A stretch of 63,853 nucleotides of DNA. Source: CAZBWE01 sp964440735 (lineage in GTDB: Bacteria > Planctomycetota > Phycisphaerae > Sedimentisphaerales > Anaerobacaceae). A program made the translations under genes and the position numbers. Below are positions 1 to 8,592 of this stretch, piece by piece. Position 1 is the stretch's first letter. Every line of letters starts with the position of its first letter. The notes beneath the pieces are model-generated. The model searched no databases and had not been told where the DNA came from. It saw only the letters and a program-made list of their open reading frames with translations. Location of the stretch: assembly GCA_964440735.1 (NCBI GenBank), contig CAYTTK010000001.1, forward strand, positions 1-63,853, in the 5' to 3' direction.

Positions 1-56
1 ACATCATAATTCGGCCTGCTTATTCAAAATCCTTTAAGCTTTTCAACAGAGCATAT

Positions 57-629
57 TTAATAGTTAGTAGCTTCCAGTTCAAAATGCGCCTGCGGATGTG
101 CGCATGATGGGCAAACATCGGGTGCTTCTTTTCCTTCGTGGACATAACCGCAGTTCCTGCAGACCCAGCGGATGGGTTTTTCTCGCTTAAAGACTTTTCC
201 TTCAGCAATATTCTTTGCCAGAGCGAGGTAACGGTCTCTGTGGCGAGCTTCAGCAACAGCTATGTTCCTAAATACATCTGCTATTTCCGTAAATCCTTCT
301 TTTTCGGCGACCTTCGCAAAGCCCGGATACATATCAGTAGTTTCATAGTTCTCACCTGCTGCGGCTGCTTTCAAGTTCTCGAGAGTATTGCCAATAACAC
401 CAGCGGGAAACGCCGCAGCGATTTCCACCTCGCCACCTTGAAGAAATTTGAACTCGCGCTTGGCATGCTCTTTTTCCTGATTGGCGGTCTCTTCGAAAAT
501 GGCTGCTATTTGCTCATAACCCTCTTTTCTTGCCTGGCTGGCAAAATAAGCATAACGATTTCTCGCCTGAGACTCGCCAGCAAACGCCGTCAACAAGCTC
601 TTTTCTGTTTGTGTGCCTTTTAGATTCAT
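57..629 (-). CDS. rbr: Rubrerythrin
   Basis: A 190-residue rubrerythrin, a cytoplasmic non-heme di-iron peroxidase that reduces hydrogen peroxide in anaerobes. The N-terminal ferritin-like four-helix part shows the iron-ligand pattern (ESQARNRY near residue 18, EETANQEKEHAKRE near 46, then AEARHRDRY near 128). The C-terminal rubredoxin-like part has the paired CRNCG (about 155) and CPSC (about 172) knuckles for one Fe. Length is normal for the family. The start is supported by an AAAGGAGG ribosome site 8 bases upstream. It is followed on the same strand upstream by lactate dehydrogenase and a PerR-like repressor, which fits peroxide control, but I could not find a clear PerR box. Confidence 0.95.
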   Translation of the reverse strand: MNLKGTQTEKSLLTAFAGESQARNRYAYFASQARKEGYEQIAAIFEETANQEKEHAKREFKFLQGGEVEIAAAFPAGVIGNTLENLKAAAAGENYETTDMYPGFAKVAEKEGFTEIADVFRNIAVAEARHRDRYLALAKNIAEGKVFKREKPIRWVCRNCGYVHEGKEAPDVCPSCAHPQAHFELEATNY

Positions 630-688
630 TTATAAGCCTCCTTTTGCGATTTGCGATAATCACAATCTTCTCACAATTCATAGAAATA

Positions 689-1639
689 TTACAGCTTTAT
701 TTTCTTTATTATATCCTTTAATGTCTTTGCCGAATGTCGTAGCTGCTTTTGCTCAAGCGCCGAAAGCTCAAGCTTTAAGATTTTCTCCACGCCGTTTCTG
801 TTGACCATACAGGGTGTGCTTAAGCATACATCTTCTATGCCGTAATAATCATTGATAAGGGTTGAGACAGGCAGCACAGAATTCTCATCTCTTAATATAG
901 CTTCGACAATCTTCACCAGCGCCAGGCCAATAGCATAATAAGTGGCGCCTTTTACTTCTATAATTCTGTAAGCTGCGTCTCTTACCTGCTCAAAAATTTT
1001 ACCCAGCTCTCTCTTATAATCACAATGACTATCACAAACCGGACAATACTTGGCCAACACCATTCCACCTATATTGGCGTGGCTCCAAAGAGCAAGCTCG
1101 GTATCACCATGCTCGCCAATAATATAAGCGTGGACGTTTCTGGGGTCCAGGCGGCAATGCTCGCTTATCAAATACCGAAATCGCGAGGTATCAAGAACGG
1201 TGCCTGAACCGATTACTTTTCTCTCATCATATCCTGATATCTTTAATGTCACATACGTGAGAATATCCATAGGATTTGTAACAACCAATAATATTGAATC
1301 TTTAGCAAATTTTACTATTTTAGGTATGATGTCCTTAAAGATTTCGACATTTTTTTGAACTAAATCTATTCTACTCTGGCCGGGTTTTTGTTTAGCACCC
1401 GCTGTGATAACAACAACATCAGCTCCTTCGCAGCCCTCGAATCCGGCAGAATATATATTCACCGGCTGAACAAAACTGGCACCGTGACTTAAATCCATAC
1501 ATTCACCTTCAGCGCGACCCCGGTCTACATCAATAAGAACTATTTCTCTGGCAATGGCCTTTATCATCAAAGAAAAGGCGAAGGTGCTCCCCACATTTCC
1601 AATCCCTACTACGGCAATTTTGGACCTTGATATCTGCAT
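689..1639 (-). CDS. ldh: L-lactate dehydrogenase
   Basis: A 316-residue NAD-dependent 2-hydroxyacid dehydrogenase of the LDH/MDH family. The Rossmann motif GIGNVGS lies at residues 12-18, the substrate-specificity loop reads GAKQKPGQSRIDL, and the catalytic pair is in IIGEHGDTE. Gln rather than Arg at the specificity position of the loop favours lactate/pyruvate over malate/oxaloacetate; this is family knowledge applied to the visible residue. The gene lies between rubrerythrin and a PerR-like regulator on the same strand, with short spacers. It probably regenerates NAD during fermentation. Malate dehydrogenase remains the alternative call. Confidence 0.88.
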   Translation of the reverse strand: MQISRSKIAVVGIGNVGSTFAFSLMIKAIAREIVLIDVDRGRAEGECMDLSHGASFVQPVNIYSAGFEGCEGADVVVITAGAKQKPGQSRIDLVQKNVEIFKDIIPKIVKFAKDSILLVVTNPMDILTYVTLKISGYDERKVIGSGTVLDTSRFRYLISEHCRLDPRNVHAYIIGEHGDTELALWSHANIGGMVLAKYCPVCDSHCDYKRELGKIFEQVRDAAYRIIEVKGATYYAIGLALVKIVEAILRDENSVLPVSTLINDYYGIEDVCLSTPCMVNRNGVEKILKLELSALEQKQLRHSAKTLKDIIKKIKL

Positions 1640-1694
1640 TTTACCTCTTTTGAAAAATATACAATGTGACTTTCACATAAAACCGTTAAGATTG

Positions 1695-2156
1695 TCATCT
1701 CGCGGAGCACAAATCACAAATCCCCTCAAAATATATAGTTTTTCTCAATACTTTAAATCTTCCGCCAATGATTTTGGGTACGGATATATTGTCAAACGGC
1801 TTATGATGAAAATCAATGATTTTCTTGCATTTTACACACTTAAAATGCTGATGGTTTTCCAAATTGCCGTCAAATCGCCTTGCATCACCCGAACCTTCAA
1901 CAATAAAAGCTGCCCCTATTTCAGCCAAAGTAAGTAACGTTCTATTTACTGTATCCAGCGATATATTGGGCATTTGCTGCCTGACTTTGTTAAATACCAT
2001 TTCCGCTGAAGGGTGCTCGTCTGTTTCGAGCAGCGCTTTGTAAACTGCCATCCGCTGTGGCGTTATTTTAAGACCTGCTTGACGACACTTTGCCTCAAAA
2101 GCCCGGAGCTTTTGCTGCAGATGATATCTATCTCCCCTGCCTTTAATTTTTAACAT
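1695..2156 (-). CDS. Fur-family repressor, PerR-like
   Basis: A Fur-family metal-dependent repressor of 153 residues. An N-terminal winged helix (ITPQRMAVYKALL, then SLDTVNRTLLTL) is followed by the metal and dimerisation part with HQHFKCVKC and a terminal CDLC, giving the two CxxC knuckles of a structural zinc site. PerR is favoured over Fur because the neighbours are rubrerythrin and redox genes, but residues alone do not settle it. An in-frame ATG 12 bases upstream exists; I chose the inner ATG because GGAGG sits 5 bases before it and overlaps the outer codon. The stop lies next to a TGTCATCTCG string that resembles, but does not form, a repeat seen elsewhere. Confidence 0.85.
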   Translation of the reverse strand: MLKIKGRGDRYHLQQKLRAFEAKCRQAGLKITPQRMAVYKALLETDEHPSAEMVFNKVRQQMPNISLDTVNRTLLTLAEIGAAFIVEGSGDARRFDGNLENHQHFKCVKCKKIIDFHHKPFDNISVPKIIGGRFKVLRKTIYFEGICDLCSAR

Positions 2157-2322
2157 AAAAACCTCCATTTTATTAATCTATCGTTCGAAGCAGCAGCGAT
2201 TATATCTACTTATTTATTGTATACACATAAAATTTCTTCTCTTTAATAGGGTATTTTAGCCGGGGCTTTGCATTACCAACTTATGGTAAAATATACTATA
2301 ATTATATGTTGCCTTTCACTAT

Positions 2323-3555
2323 TTAATATTCATAGCAATGGCTCAACCAATAATCTGCAAATATTGCCAAATCATTTACATCTATATGCCCATCAACATT
2401 AAGATCACCCGGAAGCCCTTGTTCACTTAACGACCAGTCATTTGCAAATATTGAAAAATCCACAAAGTTTACGGGATTTAAACCATCGAGATTTGGACAA
2501 TCCGCATCGCAGGCATTTCCCATTCCATCGCCGTCCGAATCAATCTGGGAGGGATTATAATCATTTGGACAGTTGTCTATTGAGTTTGCTATCCCATCAC
2601 TATCATCATCATCATCATAGTCCACGGTAACAACAACAGAAAACCCTCTCCATCCAAATTCACCTGTCTCATTTTGTATATTGCCCATACTGTCTTCTGC
2701 GCTAGCAAAAATCTCGTACTGGCCAATCTGAGGAATCTCCCAGGAAAATTCCCAGTGTTTCCACACGTTCGGGACGAAATAGTTAAGCAGTTGGGCGGGT
2801 TCCCACGTTGCACCACCGTCTAAGCTTATGTCTATTTTGGTAATGTCTATTGCCTCACCTGCGTTTACCATCCCACGAATTGTGTACGTTCCTAAGGCAA
2901 TTATTCCTTCATGCTCTGGCTCGAAGATCCTGGCGTGAATTGGATAATGACTTAAGTCTATAGTCGGTGGAGATGTAGAAATTTCTATTTGTTTCAACCA
3001 TCGTACATTTTCATAACCGGCAATTCCCGGCAAAACCAGTTTTAGAGGATATCCCTGCTCAAGAGGAAGTGTCTGGCCATTCATACCGTATGCCAGTAGA
3101 TAATCATCCCTCTCTAACAACTCATCCAGGCTATAGGGGCCGATAGAGTAGCCATCGAGTGCATGGAAGATAATCGATTGTGCCTCAGCTAACGGATTAG
3201 CTTCCTGGATAATAGCCTGTAACGGAACTCCAGTCCAATTGGCGTTGCCTACGAGCAACGAAGGTCCTTCGGGAAAATAGCACTCTAAAGTTGACATTTG
3301 AGTTGTGGCTTGATATTGCATCAGATCTTCCATGCTGAGTGATAAAGGTTGTTCGACGGTGCCATCTACGATTAAATGCCAATCCCCGGGTATGTATGGA
3401 GGGTCATACAGCGCGAAAAATTCTTCGTTGGGTGTAATAGGTGGGGGGTCGAGAGAATAGCAGTTAGCAGGCATAAAGCAGGTTATGAAAGGCAAAAACA
3501 ACACGATAAATTTCCAGTGCTTTTTAAGAGCAGGTCCTTTTTCTATATTTTTCAT
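2323..3555 (-). CDS. Exported molybdopterin oxidoreductase with Ca-binding and dockerin-like tail
   Basis: A 410-residue protein of the sulfite oxidase superfamily. After a Sec-type leader (KKHWKF then a hydrophobic stretch), the Moco domain carries the predicted Mo-ligand cysteine in STLECYFPEG and the GYENVRWLKQIE signature, followed by the sulfite-oxidase dimerisation Ig-like domain (LDGGATWEPAQ). The C-terminus has an acidic DYDDDDDSDG linker, thrombospondin type 3-like calcium repeats (DSDGDGMGNACD) and a dockerin-like pair ending GDLNVDGHIDVNDLAIF. No twin-arginine motif is visible, which is odd for a cofactor enzyme usually exported folded. The start ATG is preceded by AAAGGG; an upstream TTG in frame is less likely. 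Substrate unknown. Confidence 0.82.
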   Translation of the reverse strand: MKNIEKGPALKKHWKFIVLFLPFITCFMPANCYSLDPPPITPNEEFFALYDPPYIPGDWHLIVDGTVEQPLSLSMEDLMQYQATTQMSTLECYFPEGPSLLVGNANWTGVPLQAIIQEANPLAEAQSIIFHALDGYSIGPYSLDELLERDDYLLAYGMNGQTLPLEQGYPLKLVLPGIAGYENVRWLKQIEISTSPPTIDLSHYPIHARIFEPEHEGIIALGTYTIRGMVNAGEAIDITKIDISLDGGATWEPAQLLNYFVPNVWKHWEFSWEIPQIGQYEIFASAEDSMGNIQNETGEFGWRGFSVVVTVDYDDDDDSDGIANSIDNCPNDYNPSQIDSDGDGMGNACDADCPNLDGLNPVNFVDFSIFANDWSLSEQGLPGDLNVDGHIDVNDLAIFADYWLSHCYEY

Positions 3556-4313
3556 TTTGAGCCCTTTCAAAATGAGATTCCCATCGTCGTCCAACGAAAT
3601 AGACTTCTTCCATTTTTATTATTATAAAATTATTAAGTAATATTACTATATAGTATTTACTCCTATTTGCAAATTCTGTTCTCATAATTTTGTATAAATT
3701 TTTTGCTACCTAAGTTCCGCAAATGCCCCATTTTAGCCTGATACTCTTTTACGCAAATAGGCCTTCCGGCCAGGAATGAACCTCTTTTTAAGACCCGTAG
3801 CGGACAGTATTCATTTCACTGTTTTAACACAGCCTATCATTATCTCTCGTTCTACAATTTTCCATTTCTTTTTGAAGTTCTTTCGAACGCTCCTATCGTA
3901 GGCAGAACTTGCATGCCGTTAAGATAAAAAGATTTTTTACGGAATCGGCACGCCAGCAAAGCGAAAATTTGACAAACTTTCGCCTGTAAAACAGAATTGC
4001 CCTATATTGCTGTTAATAAGATAGTTAAGGTCTTTGCTAAATCAAAATACATCAATTATCGGTCGTTAGATATAGACAGTTCCTGCTACCCGACCATTTT
4101 GCGGTGATTGCTCATAAGAAAAGATAAATTTTTTTAAAAATTATTTGACAGCCCTATTATACCCTGCTAAAAACTTTATGGAGCGGTGAGCATAGGTTAA
4201 GATATTGAGTTGATAAAGACCTCTGCTCCCAGAGCGTTATGTTAGACGCCTGACTATCGTAAGTAATTTTGTTTTAGCAGTGCCTGTTTTATTTTGTCCC
4301 GCTCCGATATATA
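3556..4313. other. Gene-free AT-rich stretch
   Basis: About 760 bases without a convincing gene on either strand. It includes the promoter region of the molybdopterin oxidoreductase (which reads leftward). A small GGCC-TTCC-GGCC hairpin lies near 3763-3774. No tRNA, known riboswitch or repeat unit was recognised. Confidence 0.6.
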
Positions 4314-4485
4314 CGCCCTTGATTATTCGATAAGGGCGGTTCTTGGCTAAGTTGAAACAAACAACGATTTTGCGATAAGCCAAAGGAGTCTGGCTTTTCG
4401 AAGGAGGTAAATGCAGGAGGCAAGAGTGTGGGGCTCAAAGCCCACCAAAGGCGGTACATAAGGGAGTGTTTTTCTGCATACCGCC
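4314..4485 (+). ncRNA. Candidate structured leader upstream of HEAT-repeat gene
   Basis: Several stems can form in order: CGCCCTT with AAGGGCG (4314-4338); then two mutually exclusive pairings, TTGGCT 4343-4348 with AGCCAA 4378-4383, or AAGCCA 4377-4382 with TGGCTT 4391-4396 followed by TTT; then a bulged GTGG...CCAC hairpin near 4428-4445; then GGCGGTA with TACCGCC (4450-4485). Alternative pairing next to a T-run is the logic of an attenuator. A strong AAGGAGG at 4401 precedes a 16-codon frame (4411-4461). It matches no RNA family I recognise. It could also be the decayed end of an old gene. Confidence 0.3.
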
Positions 4486-4531
4486 ATTGTCAATTCGCTT
4501 GTACTTCTAAATATTTGAACGGGTAAGTATC

Positions 4532-5014
4532 ATGGAGGCAGAAAGAAAAAAACGTTCAAACCGGGAAAAGCAGGAAGATAATGAAGGGTCAAAAAATCTT
4601 CTCGAAAGACTGCGGGAGCAATTATATTCCTCTAATGGCTCAATAAGGCGACAGGCCGGTTTCAACTTGTCCTGGATGCAGGAAGACGGCTTGGAAATTC
4701 TAAAAGCGTCTTTGTTTGGCGATTCTCCTACTGCGACGAAAAACGCAGCTGCATATGGCCTGAGAAAGATGCGCGGAAGAATGAAGAAAATGGCCTTAGA
4801 GACTCTCACGGAGGGGCTACAACACCAGAATAGTTCTGTCAGAGATGTATGCAATAAAGCCTTGTCATTAATGGGAGAGATAACACCGCAAAAACCACCC
4901 GCAAAAAGAGCAGCAGTAAGGAAACTAAAAATCAAAGAGATTCCGAGAAAAGCCGGGCCAAGGCGAAGAACTACTTTCGAAAGAACAAGCCGACGAAGAC
5001 CTTCAAAAAGATAA
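4532..5014 (+). CDS. Small HEAT-repeat protein with basic tail
   Basis: A 160-residue soluble protein. A charged N-terminus leads into HEAT/armadillo-like helical repeats (LYSSNGSIRRQAGFNLSWM and LQHQNSSVRDVCNKALSLM), then an Arg/Lys/Pro-rich tail from about residue 120 ending RRRPSKR. Such short HEAT proteins act as binding scaffolds; the partner is unknown, and the basic tail may contact nucleic acid. No strong ribosome site is visible (GGGTAAGTATC precedes the ATG). After the basic region another frame stays open to about 5116, so a frameshift near the tail cannot be excluded. Downstream, 5015-5261 holds nothing recognised. Confidence 0.65.
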   Translation: MEAERKKRSNREKQEDNEGSKNLLERLREQLYSSNGSIRRQAGFNLSWMQEDGLEILKASLFGDSPTATKNAAAYGLRKMRGRMKKMALETLTEGLQHQNSSVRDVCNKALSLMGEITPQKPPAKRAAVRKLKIKEIPRKAGPRRRTTFERTSRRRPSKR

Positions 5015-5261
5015 ATATTCTTTCCCGAAACAATAAAACCACAAAAGCTTCAAATAAAAATACAAACCTGGGCGTAAAAAATGACATTGAAGCTTTATCA
5101 CTGCTCAATCAATGATTACCTCTTTGCAAAAGCCCATCATACAAAATGAAAATAGGTCCGTCCGTTGCGGATTAAAAATTGTTTTACGGTTCATATCAAA
5201 ATTTTAGATAATCAAGCGCATTTTGTTGAAAAAAGAACAAAATTAAACAAGGTCGCTTATT

Positions 5262-6356
5262 ATGGCTATATGCAGAAAATGCGGCAGGGTCTCTGAAGAA
5301 ATAGCCGAAGTATTGTCATTTTGCAGCCAATGCATTCGCAGGGCTGACAGCCAGTCCCTAACGGAAATTGGAAAAATTCACGCTCAAAGCAGAGAAAGAT
5401 TTGGTCTTCCTGTCTCTCCTCCATCGGCCTGCGACGGTGTTCAATGTAAGCTCTGCCAAAACAAATGCAAAATTCCAGTTGATAACCGCGGATATTGTGG
5501 AGTGCGTAGGAACAAAGATGGGAATTTGATAGGTGGCACTGCCGAGGCCGCTGTGGTCTCGTGGTATTACGACCCGCTGCCGACCAACTGTGTCGCTGAC
5601 TGGGTCTGTGCAGCAGGTGGTGTCGGATACCCCAAATGGGCGTATCGGCCAAACTCGGAACAGGGCTACGTGAACCTGGCGGTATTTTATCAGGCCTGCA
5701 CATTTAACTGCTTGTTCTGCCAGAATTGGCACTATCGAAAACACTCATTATCGAATCAGACACACACCGCTGCCGAACTTGCGGAAAGCGTAACCCCAAG
5801 CACCTCTTGTATCTGTTTTTTCGGCGGCGACCCAACGTGCCAGTTGCCTCATGCGTTGGAGACCTCAAAGCTGGCGCGCAGTCAAAATAAAAATCGAATT
5901 CTGCGTATTTGCTGGGAGACAAATGGCTCTATGAATCCTCGTCTGCTTGATAAGATGATGGATTTATCTCTGGAAAGCGGTGGCTGCGTAAAGTTCGATT
6001 TGAAGGCTATGGATAAAAATATCCATTGTGCGCTTTGCGGCGTTGACAATAGCCGCACTTTGGAGAACTTCGCTGCTGCTGCTCGAAGGATTCCGGAAAG
6101 GCCGCTGCCGCCGCCGCTTATCGCCAGCACGCTTCTTGTGCCGGGCTATATCGACGACCGTGAGGTAAAAGCCATAGCATCGTTCATCGCCGAACTGGAC
6201 CCAAATATTCCATACGCCCTTCTCGGCTTTCATGGTGATTTTCTTATGACGGATTTGCCGGCTACATCCTGGCAGCGGGCGCAGGCCTGTCTTGATGCTG
6301 CAAGGGCAGCCGGCTTAAATTGTGTGCGATTGGGCAACATTCACATACTTCGTTAA
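5262..6356 (+). CDS. Radical SAM protein, PflA-like (COG1180 type)
   Basis: A 364-residue radical SAM enzyme. The N-terminus has zinc-ribbon-like cysteine pairs (CRKC at 4, CSQC near 21), then a CKLCQNKC cluster motif near 63, and the radical SAM CxxxCxxC reads ACTFNCLFCQNW near 146. The rest follows the pyruvate-formate-lyase-activase type barrel (FFGGDPTCQ, CWETNGS, KFDLKAMD). It is the first of three such proteins in this window (others at 51355 and 62888). The substrate is unknown; glycyl radical enzyme activation and AmmeMemoRadiSam-like functions are the two family options. The next gene, DUF488, is 44 bases downstream and may be co-transcribed. Confidence 0.85.
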   Translation: MAICRKCGRVSEEIAEVLSFCSQCIRRADSQSLTEIGKIHAQSRERFGLPVSPPSACDGVQCKLCQNKCKIPVDNRGYCGVRRNKDGNLIGGTAEAAVVSWYYDPLPTNCVADWVCAAGGVGYPKWAYRPNSEQGYVNLAVFYQACTFNCLFCQNWHYRKHSLSNQTHTAAELAESVTPSTSCICFFGGDPTCQLPHALETSKLARSQNKNRILRICWETNGSMNPRLLDKMMDLSLESGGCVKFDLKAMDKNIHCALCGVDNSRTLENFAAAARRIPERPLPPPLIASTLLVPGYIDDREVKAIASFIAELDPNIPYALLGFHGDFLMTDLPATSWQRAQACLDAARAAGLNCVRLGNIHILR

Positions 6357-6399
6357 GTCACCAGCGATTGAATATAAATCTGGCTAATGCAGAATTCTT

Positions 6400-6981
6400 A
6401 TGAAAATCGGCAATAAAAAGTCACTGCAAATTTTCACCATTGGCCACTCCAACCGTTCGTTTGAGGACTTCTTGTCTATCCTGATGGAATTCGGCATCCG
6501 GATAGTAGCCGACATACGACGTTATCCCAGTTCGCGAAAGTTTCCCCATTTCAACTGCGAAGTTCTGTCTAACTTATTGAATGAGAAACGCATCGATTAC
6601 CTTTGGCTCGAAGCCCTCGGAGGCCGAAGGCACAACGGCCAAAATAACAAATCCCCAAACATAGGCCTTAAAAGTGTAGGATTTCGTAATTACGCTGACT
6701 ATATGTCAACCGTCCAGTTCCGAACAGCCGCACAAAAACTCCTTTCGGTCACTATGAAAGCAAAAACAGCGATTATGTGTGCAGAAAAATTTTATTGGAA
6801 ATGTCACCGCCGACTTCTAAGCGACTATCTTTTTGCACAAGATGTAGAAGTGTTGCACATCATAGAATCGGACAAAATAGTTCCCCATAGGCTAACATCA
6901 GGCGCCGTTATCACCAACGACTCCAAAGTCATTTATCCTCCGCCGAAGTCCAAACAGAAACAGCCACTCTTTGACTCCTGA
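6400..6981 (+). CDS. DUF488 family protein
   Basis: A 193-residue DUF488 protein. The family start (FTIGHSNRSFEDFLSIL), the VADIRRYPSSRKFPHFN block and the LGGRR motif are all visible, and a cysteine lies in IMCAEKFYWKCHR near residue 130. The family has no settled biochemical role; the conserved Arg and Cys suggest a nuclease- or sulfur-related fold, which is inference. The gene follows the radical SAM gene closely on the same strand. The 3' end is followed by a perfect 11-bp hairpin between convergent genes. Confidence 0.88.
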   Translation: MKIGNKKSLQIFTIGHSNRSFEDFLSILMEFGIRIVADIRRYPSSRKFPHFNCEVLSNLLNEKRIDYLWLEALGGRRHNGQNNKSPNIGLKSVGFRNYADYMSTVQFRTAAQKLLSVTMKAKTAIMCAEKFYWKCHRRLLSDYLFAQDVEVLHIIESDKIVPHRLTSGAVITNDSKVIYPPPKSKQKQPLFDS

Positions 6982-7003
6982 CTAAGAACAAATATTGTGC
7001 AAA

Positions 7004-7032
7004 CCCCGTTAGAGATGCCACCTCTAACGGGG
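7004..7032. repeat. GTTAGAAA-family palindrome, intergenic hairpin
   Basis: A perfect 11-bp inverted repeat, CCCCGTTAGAG at 7004-7014 and CTCTAACGGGG at 7022-7032, with a 7-base loop. It lies between convergent genes and has no T-run, so it is at best a weak terminator. Its arms match the ends of elements at 45685, 60577 and 62650. Confidence 0.7.
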
Positions 7033-7159
7033 CAAATATCAAACAAAACCACAGAATAATAAAAGCCTGCATTTCGAATTTACATACAAAATGCAGGCCT
7101 AAAAAACAAACCAAATTTTCAAATCTTAAAACTTTACACCTAATACAAAAACAGGTCCA

Positions 7160-8287
7160 TTAATCAGCATACTTCACAGAACAACCATAGGGTTTACTCT
7201 CCGCTATGCTTACCGGTTTACCGCCGATAAGCTTCGTGAGGGTCTTATCAACGTAGTTGATTACACCTTTTTTTACTCTGCCCATAGGCGAATTATCAAT
7301 GGCACCCTCATAGGCGATATTACCTTTGACGTCTATGATAAAGATATGGGGTGTTGTTTTGGCGCCGTATGCTCGGCCGACCTTACCATCTCTGTCATCG
7401 AGTATCGGATATGGCAGCTTATGCTTTTTAGCAAACTCATTATTCGCCTGTGGAGTTATGTGGCTCGTGCTGTTTATCGCGAGCCAGATAACATTCTTGT
7501 CCTTATATTTATTTGCAAGTTCGACCATCGTAGATACTGTGTCGTAATGGTATCTGACAAATGGGCACTCAAAATTGAACCACTCCAGCACCACAATTTT
7601 GCCCCTGTAGTCGGAAAGACTCACGGTTTTTCCGTCAAAGCTGTTTAATGTGAACTGCGGTGCTTTCTTTTCAGCTTTCACTTCTTTAACTCTCATCTCT
7701 TGTCTTTTTGTTGTTGAAGGCCTTTTCTCCGCTCTGAACTGTCTGGCGCCAATATCCGGCCGGCCTTTGTTAAATTCTTCGAGACGCTCGGCTGTTTCCG
7801 TGGCTTTTTCTTTCAACGCCAGCTCCTGAATTGCTTTAAGTTCATTTGTGCTTACTATGACCAGTTCCTCACTTTCTGCTGGTGGTTGTCTTCGACCTTG
7901 TAGAATCGCCATTTGTGCTATAATCGCTTTGATAGCTTCCTGCCTTTCTTTACGCATTTTTGTCCATTGCTCTCTAAATTTTATTTTTTCTTCGGGCGAC
8001 ATTTCACGAAACTCGGACCGGCGATCACGACTCATGCCTTCTGCGCTTTCTTTTAATTTCGCGAGTTGCTCTTCAATCGTTTTAATGGCTTTGAGCTGCT
8101 CCTCACGTCTGGAGCTAAATCTCTCACGCATTTGAGCGCTAATCTGTTCTTTCTCCTGCTCCGACATATTATTCCATCTTTGCCTTAGAGCCCCCCTTCT
8201 GTCCTCGCCTGAAGCCTGTCCAAACGCAGCCCAAACCCCTGTCGAAACTACTACAATTCCAACAATTAGAATTAGGAACTTTTTCAT
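7160..8287 (-). CDS. Exported redoxin-domain protein with helical N-terminal region
   Basis: A 375-residue exported protein. Residues 1-25 form a Sec signal peptide (LILIVGIVVVSTGVWAAFGQ). Residues about 30-170 are charged helices with the motif RWNNMSEQEKEQISAQMRER and a long coiled coil. From about 215 there is an AhpC/TlpA-type thioredoxin fold (APQFTLNSFDGKTVSLSDY) with active site FNFECPFV, one cysteine instead of CxxC, and the family-typical tail KPYGCSVKYAD. It probably acts as a periplasmic thiol peroxidase or redox protein. The N-terminal half is paralogous to the next gene upstream (8593-9372). GGAGG lies 8 bases before the ATG. Confidence 0.85.
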   Translation of the reverse strand: MKKFLILIVGIVVVSTGVWAAFGQASGEDRRGALRQRWNNMSEQEKEQISAQMRERFSSRREEQLKAIKTIEEQLAKLKESAEGMSRDRRSEFREMSPEEKIKFREQWTKMRKERQEAIKAIIAQMAILQGRRQPPAESEELVIVSTNELKAIQELALKEKATETAERLEEFNKGRPDIGARQFRAEKRPSTTKRQEMRVKEVKAEKKAPQFTLNSFDGKTVSLSDYRGKIVVLEWFNFECPFVRYHYDTVSTMVELANKYKDKNVIWLAINSTSHITPQANNEFAKKHKLPYPILDDRDGKVGRAYGAKTTPHIFIIDVKGNIAYEGAIDNSPMGRVKKGVINYVDKTLTKLIGGKPVSIAESKPYGCSVKYAD

Positions 8288-8381
8288 AATACTAACCTCC
8301 TGAAATAGCTAAAGCGTAACAATTTAACTAATCCCAGCCTTGGGAATTAACTTTTGATAATACGTAATCACATTATTTTAT

Positions 8382-8395
8382 TAAGGACGCAAATA
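8382..8395 (-). promoter_or_regulatory. Shared upstream motif, copy 1
   Basis: The 14-base string TAAGGACGCAAATA (plus strand) lies 95 bases before the redoxin start codon. An identical string sits at exactly the same distance from the start of the paralog at 9372. It may be part of a common promoter or 5' leader. Confidence 0.5.
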
Positions 8396-8470
8396 AAAAA
8401 CAAGAGAAATTTTAACGCCTGACCAGTGCCAAAAGCTTATCAAGCTTCTCTTATATTTCCTATGCTAAAG

Positions 8471-8502
8471 CGAACTGCTCCGATAACCACTGGAGCAGTT
8501 CG
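8471..8502. terminator. Perfect 11-bp hairpin downstream of the helical protein gene
   Basis: CGAACTGCTCC (8471-8481) pairs fully with GGAGCAGTTCG (8492-8502) across a 10-base loop. It lies 90 bases past the stop of the minus-strand gene at 8593. There is no clear T-run on either strand, so transcript end or RNA-stability element are both possible. Confidence 0.45.
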
Positions 8503-8592
8503 TCATTAGCAACTCAAATGCCGCTACTATAATCAAACTTTTCATCAAGACTATTTAATGCCAACTCTGGGTGTTACTCTTTCACCTCTTCC

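Noticed and set aside
1692..1703. TGTCATCTCG at the end of the PerR-like gene resembling a GTCA-type unit
   Set aside because: No partner arm or TCT end follows; it is explained by the coding sequence and stop codon.
2157..2322. PerR or Fur operator near the regulator and rubrerythrin genes
   Set aside because: AT-rich partial matches only; no convincing inverted repeat of the expected form could be seen.
4411..4461. 16-codon frame with a strong AAGGAGG
   Set aside because: Spacing to the ATG is only 3 bases and the peptide is not recognisable; kept only as part of the possible leader.
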